64,000 nucleotides of DNA from Lactifluus volemus (Eukaryota > Basidiomycota > Agaricomycetes > Russulales > Russulaceae). Shown in pieces: positions 36,455-46,878 of this stretch (its first letter is position 1; every line of letters begins with the position of its first letter). The notes below the pieces were generated by a model. That model did not search any database, was not told the origin of the DNA, and saw only the letters and a program-made list of their open reading frames with translations. Location: assembly GCA_022376515.1 (NCBI GenBank), contig WTXI01000002.1, positions 806,001 through 870,000 of the forward strand, written 5' to 3'. Both the position numbers and the translations under genes were made by a program.

Positions 36455-38360
36455 TTACATGGGGCCCGTCCGGGTGCGTTTCCGGCCGTGGCGTTCCTTC
36501 TCGGAACGCGAATCGGACACGGGGAAGCGCTCTGCTTCCTCGTCAGAGGACTCGACTTGGCCTTTAAAGTCATGAAAGTGGTTGTCGCGGGTTGAGACGG
36601 GAGCATCGCTCTCGCTGCGACGGCGCTTACGGTCACGCTCGCCGACGACGGCGACTCCTCCCGTTGAATCCGTGCCGGGGCCCCAGCATACATGAGCCTG
36701 GAACGTTGGGTGGTAAACGGGAGCAGCGGCGGGGGCGGCACCGCGATCACCACCCGGTGCACCGAATGGATCGAGGCTGGCATGCTTTCCGCGAAGGAAA
36801 GGCGACGCACCTGTGCGGCGCTTGACGGCGTCGATAAGTGCATCGAGGCCTTTACCGGTCACACTCGGCTCGGGCGGATCCTGAAATGTGGGAGGGGGAC
36901 TGGCAGAGGTAGGGGACGAGGAGGTGAGTGAAGAGAGGGATGAGGCAGGTGACGGGTAAGCCGAATCTAGCGAACCATCGTAACGTGGCGCAGCCACGAG
37001 GGGGCGAAGACGCCGATCAAGAGCGACGGCGACCTGGTACAAAGTCTTATCGTGTGGCGCGAGGACGCAAATGGCTTCTGCACGGCGTGCCCAATAAGAG
37101 AACTGAGTGTTAGACCAGCCCGAGAGAGCGAGCACAGCTGCACGGGTGAGGGTGACATGGCCAGTAGGACAGTCGGGATAAGGATGGGTCAGAGATTTGA
37201 AAGGATTGTAAGGGTGACTGGAAGGTAGCGGGTAAGAGATCAGGAACGGGATGAGGTCAGGTGGTGAGGGAAGGGGGGGGGGGGGAAGGGAAGAGAAGAA
37301 TAGGGACATACGGAACGTAGATACGCAGGACTTCTTTGACGATTTCGACTTTGACGAGGAAATCAAGGGCACAAGCACCAGAATTCCGCAGTTCACTGTC
37401 ACCGGACGACTTTTTGCCTCGCGAGCGGGCTTTTGGACCGCCGAGGCGACGCTCATAAAGACGAGCCGAGAAGATACCCCATTTCTCGGGGCCGATCTGC
37501 GATTGGAGAAATGCGGCTGCATACGGGTCCGTTTCCGGGGGCTGAGGCGCCTTGGAGCGTTTCGGAAAAGCGTGCGTCTAATAATGACATGCGCAACAAT
37601 AAAGTTCAGTGAGCAAGAGAGAGAGAGGGAGGAGTGGGATAAGGACTGACCGATACGTCGAAATTAATGACATGGTTTTCGGGAAAAGACGAAGGAAGGA
37701 TTGTGTGGACTAGGGTGCCCTTGAGGGGAGAGTGGACCGAGGTAGGAGTGGGATAATCGAGTGGGGAACGAATATCTACAGGGGACTGGCAAGGGCTCAT
37801 GAAGCTATTGACGGATATGGGGGAGAGAAGAGAGTCGTGATGATCGCGTTCAGGGTGAGAGAGAAGGGAAGGTTGCGCAGATTCTGGAGAGTCATGAAGG
37901 AGATGATTGCCAATGGGAATATCAAGGATATGTTGTAGGTCAATGTCTGGGGAGGGATAAGAAAAAGCACCGTTAACGGGGACGTTTGACTGGACAGGGA
38001 TGTGAGAGTCGTGAAAGGTGTAAGGATAGCTAGTTTGTACAGGGAAAGACATTGAGATGGGACCGGAACTGTGGGAGTGAGGAGAAGAAGGGTCAGTATT
38101 GGTGGTGTTGGTGGTGTTGTTGGTGTGGTGGTGGTGGTAGTAGTAGTACTAGTAGTAGAGGAATTGAGAGGACCAGAAAGATAGTTGTGAAAGGATGAAG
38201 ACCTAATAGACCAGTCGAAAGAGGAGGGATGGTCAGAATCGACGATATTGATATGCCTAGTCGTAGAGGGAGACATGGAACCTAGGCTGATGGATTCATG
38301 CAAACGACTGACTGACAGGATTCGAGGTTGGTGTTGTAATGTAGGTACAGAACTCTCCAA
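36455..38360 (-). CDS. Conserved basidiomycete protein of unknown function
   Basis: I do not recognise a named family. Three parts are visible. The N-terminal region from 38360 (MESSVPTLQHQPR) is Ser/Thr/Pro-rich and disordered. The middle exon gives DPYAAAFLQSQIGPEKW, IFSARLYERRLGG and ALDFLVKVEIVKEVLRIYVP. After an intron with a 13-C run comes PYNPFKSLTHPYPDCP, then AAVLALSGWSNTQFSYWARR and TLYQVAVALDRRL. The tail is acidic/basic and ends KERHGRKRTRTGPM, resembling a nuclear localisation signal. The first and second parts meet in an ACC/ACT triplet-repeat tract (about 38100-38160) where the frame is uncertain, and translation might instead start at 38052 (MSFPVQTSYPY). The well-preserved globular core with Trp/Tyr-rich motifs suggests a real structured domain, perhaps a nuclear regulator. 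Confidence 0.6.
37273..37285. repeat. 13-base homopolymer (G on plus strand) within an intron
   Basis: Thirteen consecutive G on the plus strand, so a C-run in the pyrimidine-rich part of an intron of the minus-strand gene. It is probably length-variable. Confidence 0.9.
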
Positions 38361-38508
38361 TCTAAATCGGAAATAGGTTTACGCCCTTGACAGGCCAATC
38401 TATTGGCAACACACAACTTTGGTTTGAATCAAACCCCTTCCAGTCCTCGTCCTTCTTCTCTCCTGTTTACAGAAAGATTTTTATTAAAAAAAAAAAAACC
38501 AAAAAATA

Positions 38509-39096
38509 ATGTCTTCTTCCCAAGCAGATCTTCCCTTACATCACCACTCTCAGTACGCGTCTAATTGAGTTCACTGCCCCCCACCTCACCTGACCCATCA
38601 AATCAGTGAAGGTCAACAGCATACTCAACAAGAGCCCGAGCCTGATCCTGAGCCTCTCCTTGACCACTTCGATCCCACGCCTCATCATGACTCCCCTGAT
38701 CAGTCTGATTTCCAAGGCCGTCTCTCCCCCACATATCCTCTTCTTCCCCCCACTTTACCCGAACTACCCACCCAGACCTCTCATTCTCCATAGAGTCTGT
38801 TATCGGTGCCCCCCACCCTCGTAAGTCTTTTATTTTGTTCGCATCACCTCCCATTCTCGAGTGCGCCCAAAAGTCAGCCATCACAGCCCAAAGAGCCCCG
38901 TCAACCGGCCGAGAATGTCCGACAAATCGTCAAGGTGCAAAAACGTGCTAGCCTAGTGAAGAAGCGCCAAAGCAACGTGTTGAAGCTTTCGGAAGAGAAC
39001 GATAAGCTAAAAGAGGAACTCCGTGCGATGACAGAGCGCCTTGAAGCTGCGGAGAGGCGGCGACGAGAATTGGAGAGCAGCAGAGGAAGGCACTAG
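38509..39096 (+). CDS. Small coiled-coil protein, unknown function
   Basis: I read ATG at 38509 (MSSSQADLPLHHHS), an intron at about 38551-38608, a Pro/Asp-rich middle (EPEPDPEPLLDHFDPTPHHD), another intron after 38820, and a C-terminal charged helix: NVRQIVKVQKRASLVKKRQ, then heptad-like KLSEENDKLKEELRAMTERL, ending SSRGRH at 39096. The helix looks like a parallel coiled coil with a basic lead-in, somewhat bZIP-like, but it has no clear bZIP DNA-contact signature. Frame is lost near 38790 unless one base is missing. The gene starts about 150 bases from the 5' end of the oppositely transcribed unknown gene, so the two may share a promoter. Confidence 0.5.
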
Positions 39097-39514
39097 TCAC
39101 ACTTTTGGCTAGAAATGGTCCACAGAGTGACTCGCACTTCGTCGAGGTAGATACATGCGCATATCGGTTTTTTTTTCACTCCATCATTGTTACCGTATAC
39201 CCACCTCTGTCAATCCCTGAGAATTCATCGAATTTTTTTCTCTCCCAAGCGAGAGGAAGTGTAGTCAATGACGTACGTCGGTCAAGTGATCCTCAATCCC
39301 ATCATCCACGTCGGGCCTTTCCCCAGCGGGTTTAAGAGGCCATCCCAAGTCTACCCAACTCTTTTTTGACCCGCCATCTACACTCTTTCGTCTTCATCTC
39401 CCTTCCTCGTAGTAGTGCGTTTTCCTTTTCCTCCTCGACCCTACCATTACCATTACTCACTTGTTTTCATCCTCTCCTTGCTCGCCTCGCAGAAAAGAAA
39501 TCCTACCGCATATT
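39097..39514. other. Intergenic stretch
   Basis: 3' end of the coiled-coil gene and pyrimidine-rich promoter region of the oxidoreductase gene. No other gene seen. Confidence 0.5.
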
Positions 39515-41311
39515 ATGGCGCCTCCAGGAAGTCGTAGGCCTTCGCGCCGTGATTCTGAGGCCCTCTCGAGGCGCTCATCCATCGACCCCTCCAGGCTGGT
39601 TCCGATGAACAAGTATGTCAAATCCTCGATTTGTTCTCCATCATCTACCAACCAATCTCTCCCTTGTTGCTCTTGAGCGATGGGAAGCTGTCATCTCGCT
39701 TCCTGATTATCAGCTCCAATCCGTTCCACTCAGAACTGACACAAAATCTCTTTACCCTCTACCTTCCTGTTCAGGGTGTTTCAAATCCCGGGCTCTGATG
39801 ACTTTAATGTCGTCTTCGTCGGCGCCGGCAATATCATGTTTGGTTGGTCTTCGTCCGATCTCTCACCGCGCGAAGGATTTTGTCCCTTATCTTTCCCCTC
39901 GTATAGGGTCTGATGAGGGTCCTTGGAACCACTCTTTCCGCTTAGAGCAGTGCGTGTTTTCCGCCTTTGCACCACCTTAGATAATTCCCTTACCCTTGCT
40001 CCACTCCTACAGTAAGCTCGGACCCCGCCTCAAAGTGGTCGCGCTCATCGACCCCGCGGTCGATCGCGCGACCGCAACCCTCTTCAAGAAGCGCGAGACC
40101 TTTGTGCGCTCCGCGTACGAAGGCACTCGCGTCTTCAAGACTCTTGATGACTTTATTCAGAACATGTTACCCAGCGAACGCCCTCGCGCCTTTATTATCG
40201 GCTCTCCTCCCATGTTCCGCGGTACCACGCGCCCGGGTAGCGACATTGAGATCCAGATCTTGCGCAGCTTTCCCGGCATTGCGCTCTTCGTGGAGAAGCC
40301 TATTGCCACCGGGCCAGAGGAGGGAATCGAAGAGGCGTTCAAGGTATCTCAAGCCATAACCGACAGCGGCGTGATCTGTTCCGTCGGGTGAGTGTAAATC
40401 TGTCATGTTCATTCTGGTGAAATATATGCCTTTGTATCTAGTTATATGCTTCGTTACCTCAAGGCTGTCCAGATGATCAAGCAAATCATCGAAGAGAATA
40501 ATCTTCAGGTCATGGCAACTATCGCGCGTTATGCATGCGCCTACGAAGCGATCTCTAAACAAGACTGGTGGGACAAATCCAAGAGGTAATGTCATCATCC
40601 CAGCCCGTTGGTGTGATGTTTCTCATATTATCCACTATTTGATCAAAGCTGTGGTCCTGTCATCGAGCAGGGGACGCACTTTTGCGACCTGTCGCGTTAT
40701 TTCGGTGGAGACGTCGATATCTCGACGGTTACTGCCCACTCCCTTGAGTGGCATGAGAACCCTGGTCACCTGAGGAAGCAGACGATGGACGAGACCCGAA
40801 TTGCTCCAGAGAACCGCATCCCTCGCGTCACGTCCGCTACGTGGAAATACGAGAGTGGCGCTGTTGGTAACTTTATCCACGTCGTTGCGCTACAGGGCCA
40901 CGACTATTCGTGCGAGCTCGAGGTGTATGCGGACGGGTATCAGTTCAAGTATACTTCTTGGTGCTTCGTACCCTCCCTCGCGCTTCACTTATACTCTACG
41001 CAACAGGCTTGTGAACCCGTACGTGCAACCGATGTTGCACATTCGACGCCCCGGCTCGGACCTGGAAGAGGTACACCGCTTCCCGGACGATGACCCGTTC
41101 TTCTCTGAGATCTCCAACCTAATTGATATCGTGGAAGACATCGAAGAGGACCCAGAGGGTGCGACCATTCTCAGTTCGTATGAGGGTGCGTGTTTTACTT
41201 GTTGTAAACAATGGCATCCGGGCTAAAGATTGTGATTCAGATGCGTGCCGAACTTATGAGCTCACTTGGGCCATCCGTCGAGCTAGCGAGAAGTCGCGCA
41301 AGAATGTCTGA
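39515..41311 (+). CDS. Gfo/Idh/MocA-family NAD(P)-dependent oxidoreductase
   Basis: Eight exons join in frame (39515-39612, 39775-39842, 39907-39949, 40013-40387, 40442-40585, 40649-40948, 41007-41185, 41241-41311) to give 425 residues. The N-terminal Rossmann fold has VVFVGAGNIMFG. LRPRL...VVALIDPAVDRA follows, then RAFIIGSPPMFRG and the family EKP motif in ALFVEKPIATGPEEG. Substrate-binding-domain segments include GYMLRYLKAVQM and QGTHFCDLSRYFGGDV, with the conserved His of the GTH motif. Enzymes of this family oxidise or reduce sugars, inositols or dihydrodiols with NAD(P). The exact substrate cannot be predicted. A Ser/Arg-rich stretch of about 30 residues precedes the fold. It is convergent with the aprataxin gene. 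Confidence 0.85.
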
Positions 41312-41485
41312 TTTCGATTTTTGTAAAGAAAAGGAACCAATCGGGGATTGTGGAGCAGAGGGTTACCGGAGAAGCCGACGATCGTATACGAAATCAACCC
41401 CAGAAATAAGATGTAGATTATGATTATTAGAAATGGGCAAATCAAGTATTCGTTGAACCATCTCCATTTGATCTTCCCGATTCGT

Positions 41486-42673
41486 TTACCTCCGCTCCAC
41501 ATCAGACCCGCGTTTACGCTTCTTTGACTTGGTCACTTGGCGTTTGACCAACGTGTCAAATTCATCTTGAAGATGCTTCTTGAGTGTAGGCATGTTCTTG
41601 GCCGTCTCACCGCAACGAAAACAGACAAGCGCCCCTTTGAGATGTGCTTCGTATACTTCTGGCGCCAGACGTGACATCTATCTTTGGCAGAGGCGGACCA
41701 CACATACACAGAAGGGTATATAAACACACCTTTATGAACTGATCCGACAAGTTCTTCTGCGACAAGGTATTGTCATCTTCATGATCGAACCAACCGTGTA
41801 TCACGTCGGCGAGTGGGATAAAGAACCCGGTGCGTGGGGAGAACGAATTGTAATGTCGTTTCGTCTTGAGTGCGGGCGCGATCAAGTCGGACGATATGAC
41901 GTGCAAGTGGAGGTGTCTTTTGAACCACCGATATATTCATAATAATAAAACAGGGAGCGCGGAAAGAGAGAGGAGAGAGGGGAGTTGTTGAACGACTCAC
42001 TCCATTGATGGTACGGCGTGAAATCCGACCCAGATATCCCAAACGAACCCGTACCGCGCTTCCATCTCGCGCTCAATCTCCCGCCGTACACGCTCCGCTT
42101 CATCCGCCAACCGTCTCAACGTTGAAAATGCGATGGCGGCGGCGGCAGCCGTGCGCGGCGCAATGTCATTATGATCGCTATTAGTTCTGCTCGGGCTGTC
42201 ATCATTGTCATTTGCGGTCGCGCGACAAAGAAGCGTGCGGAGGCTGGTCAAGTCTTCTGCTGCTTGTCACAGATTGTCAAATTTCGTCTTCACTTGCGCC
42301 CCTATAGATAGCTTTTACCTGTTGCTGCTGCTGCTGCTGTCAATGACACTACGCCCTGATGATCTATCCCCTGGCCGTCACCGCCGCCGCCGCTACTACA
42401 GTCGCTATCACCGGTTGGTGGACAGACGTGATGATCGTCCGCGGTGACCGCGGTGGTGTCAATGGTGGTGTCAATACTAGTAATTGTTCTCCGAGTCCGG
42501 AGGAGACGGGGCAGTATGAGAAAGTGAAAGAGCGCTTTTGGGTAGGCGTCAAAGATGGTTAAAACGTGCCCTGTATGGGAAAAATAGACCGTGGGAGGTA
42601 GCTTAGCGATGGACGCGTCGTCCAGTTTTGCGTAGGTGCGCAAGAGTTTAAGTGGCGATGACATTTCGGTCAA
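41486..42673 (-). CDS. HNT3: Aprataxin/HNT3 DNA-adenylate hydrolase
   Basis: Aprataxin removes the AMP left on DNA 5' ends by abortive ligation and works in the nucleus in single-strand break repair. The protein starts MTEMSSPLKLLRTYAKLDD. The HIT domain begins PPTVYFSHTGHVLTIFDAYP and LFHFLILPR, is interrupted by a Thr/Asp/Gly-rich insert, and contains the histidine triad HLHLHVISSDL (about 41896, across an intron). It ends with a zinc-finger segment CFRCGETAKNMPTLKKHLQDEF, the C2HE-type finger of this family. The last residues are KKRKRGSDVERR, a basic tail. The insert between HIT strands is low-complexity and poly-Ala/Asp/Gly, and is probably a loop. Introns keep frame at the junctions checked. 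Confidence 0.85.
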
Positions 42674-42899
42674 GATGGGAGGATAATACAGAACTGTAAA
42701 GTTGCCTTTTGACAGTTAATTACACCGTGCCTTACAATTTTACGTACAAAGTAGGTCGATCTCGGATGGAAAGGGGCTGCCGCTCAAACCCCAAAACGGC
42801 CCAAAGCAGGTCCGGCGCTGTAAATGTACGACGACAGAGGTGGTGTATCGAAACATTGTGAATACAGTACAATTGCAACAGTTCAATAAGCTCGTCAAT

Positions 42900-45863
42900 C
42901 TAAGCGCGCCGTGCCACCAGGAGCTCCCTAAGCTCCTCGCTCAGTTCCGGATATGCGACTTCTGGCGCTGACTTTGTCCCTGCCTTGCGATGACGGAGAC
43001 CTTCTGTTGCCGAAGCATTCTGCTCGATGCGCCGGCGATCCATGTCCGCGACAAGCTGTTGGAAGGAGAGGAAGAGAACTTCTGCCTGAGCGAGTGTGGT
43101 ATCGAGTTCGATGGTCATGCTCAGCTCATTACAGTACTGACGATCCCCGCAAATCAGCCTCGTGTTGATAACAAAAGGAGGAGTACGTACTTTCAAGATC
43201 TCGTCAAACTCGACGAGGTACCGTAGCATGACTTCGCGATGTGACTCCAGCACCGCGAGTGCTACAAATAGAACCATTCCATTCGTGTAGTAGTCCGTCC
43301 ATAGAACTTCCCACAAACGCAAGACATCCTCAAAAGGAAATTCACGCTTGAAGGTAATGAGGATCCAGCTGTCCGGAACGTTGTCAATAACAATAACGAT
43401 GTGGCGCCGCAATTGTACACATACCGGAAGCAAAAAAACAAGTTCAAACCCTCAGTCTTCTCAAAATGTCGATATAGTTCAGGGTCCATGACTCGCAATA
43501 ACTGCTGTAGCGTCGACAGCTGCTTCTTCATCCCGCTTTGATCGCGGAGAAAGTTTTGTTTCTGACAAATGCACATATTGTTTGATCGCGCTTAGCAGAT
43601 TGCGAGTTGTCACTCGCCGTCATACACGCACCATTCGATTCATCACCTCCACGAAGCACCAGAACGTCAGAGGTTCGTCAGAGCCAGCAACAACATACAA
43701 GGGTGCGCAGAGATCTGACATTCCCTGCACGTACCCTTCGCACCCTGACCGTCAGCGCTGTCGCTCTCCGCCGGAACCAGCAAAGAAGAACGACGTACCC
43801 AGGTGCTTCTCATAGAAGTTGTACGTTAATAAAATGGAAGCAAGCCGGTCTATATGTTCATTGGATGGTGACTGCGCGCCAACCTCATTTGACGACGGTG
43901 AGATCGTGGAATAACATCGGAATTGCTGCTTCTCAAGGTCAAGGGTCGTGTCAGAGGACTCCTGATTGGCAAAGAGCGGATGGGTTCGGTCTGTTCGCCG
44001 ACAATCAACGTCTATGCGATGTCGCTCCTATTACGAGAATTTCAGTTACGCGCTAAACATGACCCCAAAGACGCCGAATCACCTCAACAACGTCTTGCCG
44101 GTCAAAAACTTCTGGTTTTCCGAGCCACTCCTCCTTGATCTCGTGGTATCGTTTCCTAACGATTTCCGTCATTCAATGAAGAGGGTTTAATGCCAGAAGT
44201 CACCCACACTTTGGATTCCCAAAGACTTTGCCGCTCGGTTTCAGTGACGTCCCATGCGTACACACCAAGGAGATATGGCCATAGCTTCCTTCTCGCATTA
44301 CGCTTGTCACTCAGCCCCCTTCTAAATATTTCCATACGCAACTTCTCAATTGAGATGGTTGGGCGTCCCTCAGGATCGAACCACTCGCTGAGAACCTCAA
44401 CACCGACAGGGTGTTTCGGATCTCTCGACGACTTTGGCGTCGGAAGGTTCGCGGTCGAGTGAAGAAGCTCAAAGATGCCGAGTTCGCCCGTTTCCTCTGT
44501 GGTGGATGTTGCAGCATTTGCGGGTATCGCCTGTGCCTCCCGCCGCCTTGCGCGCTCACCTTCCTCCGCGACGATACGAGCCCAGCGAGCGAGATACACG
44601 CGTGCACTCTCAAACTCTCCAACACCACCCTTTTCCACCCAGCTGCCCCACTCGAGGTCACCATTAGCATTCACAAGTGACTTGACAGGATCCGGCAGGT
44701 GTGGCACTATCGGCCTTGCAAGTGGATGGGAGAGAATGTTCTGTGCGGCGTGTCGGGTGGCTCGCGTGATGTTCGCGAAGGACTGCAGAAGCGCAGCGCG
44801 AGCCTGCGATGAGGTGCCCGGTGTGGACGGAAGCATAGGCATCGAGCGGTGTAGGACGGACGAATACTGCGAATACGGGTTTGGAGGAGCATTGCCAACA
44901 GATAGCGGGCGCGGCCGACGGTGCGCTGGTACGGGTGAATGGGAGTTGGCGTAGGTCGATCGGGCAAGTATCTCATCGACCACATCATCTGAAAACAGTT
45001 GGGTTGAATGGGCCTCAATGTCCGATTTGGAGGGGTCGACAAGATACAAAGTAGACTGGAGGTTGGAACGGAGAAGAGAGGCGTAGGAACGTAGTCGAGA
45101 GAGGAGGTCTTCTCCGCCCCACGACGTTATGGGCCTTCCGGTAGCAGCTTGCCCCGCAAGAGACGGTGGTGGGGGATAAGACGTTGGCTCACTGGATGAC
45201 GATGATGGCTTTGATGGTAAGGTAAAGGAGTGCGACTCGTCATCGTGAAAATAGAGGGTCGGAAGGGTCGAGCCACTGGTGAGATTGATACCGATGGAAC
45301 CATCTATGCAAACGCATCTAGTACGGGGAGGACGACGCGCGAAGAAAGGGCTTACACCAAGAAGATAACGATGGAGGTTGAACAATGAGGGAATATATTG
45401 AGGTCAATGGTACAGAGAAAGCGTAGGTTTCTGCTCTCGGTGTGGGCAAATCGATCAAGACACCATCTATGGCGGGCCGCCGTCAACAACAAGAATCATG
45501 GAGAGAGATCGTCAAGACGAACCTTCATCCTCATCCTCAATGGGAGGACGTTCTTCTGTCCTGAGGAATTTGTCCCACTCTTCTTGACCCTTCTCAGTCA
45601 GAAGACTTTCGGGGATCCAGGCCAGGAGATAGGTTGAAGCGAGTGCCTCCTATTATGCCACCCAGTGAGTCACAATTCGGAAGAAAAGAGCACATGGTGT
45701 TCCGCACGCGTTTAACAATGGTCACGAATCCAGGGATGTTGTCCCGAGCGTACACGGTTGGGTTGACGTAGACCTTGGACTTTGCATAGATCAACCTGTA
45801 CTTTGCGCCATCCTCCCCACCTTGGGCTGGAGTATCCAAGTGCTCTTGCCGTATCTCAACCAT
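42900..45863 (-). CDS. GYP7: GYP7-type TBC-domain Rab GTPase-activating protein
   Basis: Gyp7 stimulates GTP hydrolysis on Ypt7/Rab7 at the vacuole. The protein starts MVEIRQEHLDTPAQ at 45863. The N-terminal lipid-binding region reads YRLIYAKSKVYVNPTVYARDN and, across introns, YAFSVPLTSIYSLIVQPPS then WYGSIGINLTSGSTLPTLYFHDDES. The TBC domain has LWPYLLGVYAWDV and, over three exons, RYHEIKEEWLGKPEVFDRQ and ERHRIDVDCRRTDRTHPLFA. That last stretch contains the catalytic Arg of the IxxDxxRT motif. DQSGMKKQLSTLQQLLRVMDPELYRHFEK, SFRW-type segments and FEDVLRLWEVLWTDY follow. Junctions I checked keep frame, including a gtgggt donor near 44210. The C-terminus ends LLVARRA. Ser/Pro insert between 44650 and 45000. 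Confidence 0.88.
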
Positions 45864-46186
45864 TGAGTCTGACTAGGGGAAGAATAGCGAATAAGAAGTC
45901 TGATGAAGCCACGTAATTGGAGACCGAACACACAGATGAAATAGACAGAGTGCTGCTGTTTGGTGAACTGCGCTTTAAGCCCATCTTGTCTGTAAGCGCA
46001 GCATTTCAGTTGACTCCATTAACGGCCTTTTCGGCCATCTACCGCAGCTGCCGCTCAAGCTCGTGACCGTGACTCGTAAAAGCAATGCTCATCTACGATA
46101 TCAGGCCTGGTAGGTTGGTTTTGGTAGAAAAGCGAATGAAATATAGCTGCTATTACAGAACACGACTACATATGCCTAGAGCCCAA
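45864..46186. other. Intergenic stretch
   Basis: Upstream of the GAP gene and downstream of the S21 gene, which share orientation. No gene or structure seen. Confidence 0.5.
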
Positions 46187-46639
46187 TCATTTTGAATAAC
46201 TCCACACATTACGCAGCACTATAACATATGCGGTCAGTGAATCGCGAGTTTACTACCAAAAAGACAAGCGACTTCAATTCGCACTCACGTCCTGCTTTTG
46301 TAGCCAACCGGTTTAACGAGTCATCGCCCTCACCCTGGGCGCGCACTTGGCCGCTGAGTGCGAACGACGTCGACGTTGGAAGTGCACGGCCGTTGGCATC
46401 CACATCAGCGATCACGACCTGCACAGATGCGTGGTCTTTCGAGGTTATAAGGCGGTCTTGAATTCACATGTTATAAGCTCTTGCATTGTACTTACATTCC
46501 CTTGGATGTAGTGTACTCACTGGTCGCCGCGCACTTGCGGGGGACGTAAAGGTCGACAAGGAGACCCTTTGTGCAGAAAAATCAGCCCTTTTCCACGAGC
46601 CATTATTATTACACAGTAACGCACCTGATCGTTTTCCAT
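46187..46639 (-). CDS. RPS21: 40S ribosomal protein S21 (eS21)
   Basis: Four exons join perfectly in frame: 46639-46625, 46566-46521, 46456-46289 and 46218-46187, total 261 bases, 86 residues, the usual length for eS21. The sequence starts MENDQGLLVDLYVPRKCAAT and contains LITSKDHASVQVVIADVD, a GQVRAQGEGDDSLNRLATKAG stretch and ends LLRNVWSYSK. It is a structural protein of the small ribosomal subunit. Because it is split into small exons, no single open frame covers it: the largest piece is only the third exon. The first exon is just 15 bases. This identification is firm because the motif order and length both match. Confidence 0.95.
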
Positions 46640-46878
46640 GACAGATTTTGCAGTGGGGTTGAAAGTATCGAAGCGTTCTCGGAGGCACGAGCCGTGAAAA
46701 ATAGAACTGTACAGTTGTGGCGTACAAGTCACGATTTGCTTCAGTAAACACTCGATTAATTATTTTACTTGCCATCTCTGCTGAGTATTATACAAAAATG
46801 TGGAGGATAATGACCACTAGAGGTTATCAGTACAAGTAGCTAGTTCTGCATAGATACAATGAATGAACTTCATCCTCT

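Noticed and set aside
44185..44240. In-frame stop at the end of the large GYP7 exon taken as a break.
   Set aside because: A gtgggt donor and gttag acceptor join the conserved sequence in frame, so it is an intron.
46228..46461. Open frame on the plus strand opposite ribosomal protein S21.
   Set aside because: The minus strand encodes a precise S21 match over four exons; the plus frame has no similarity.
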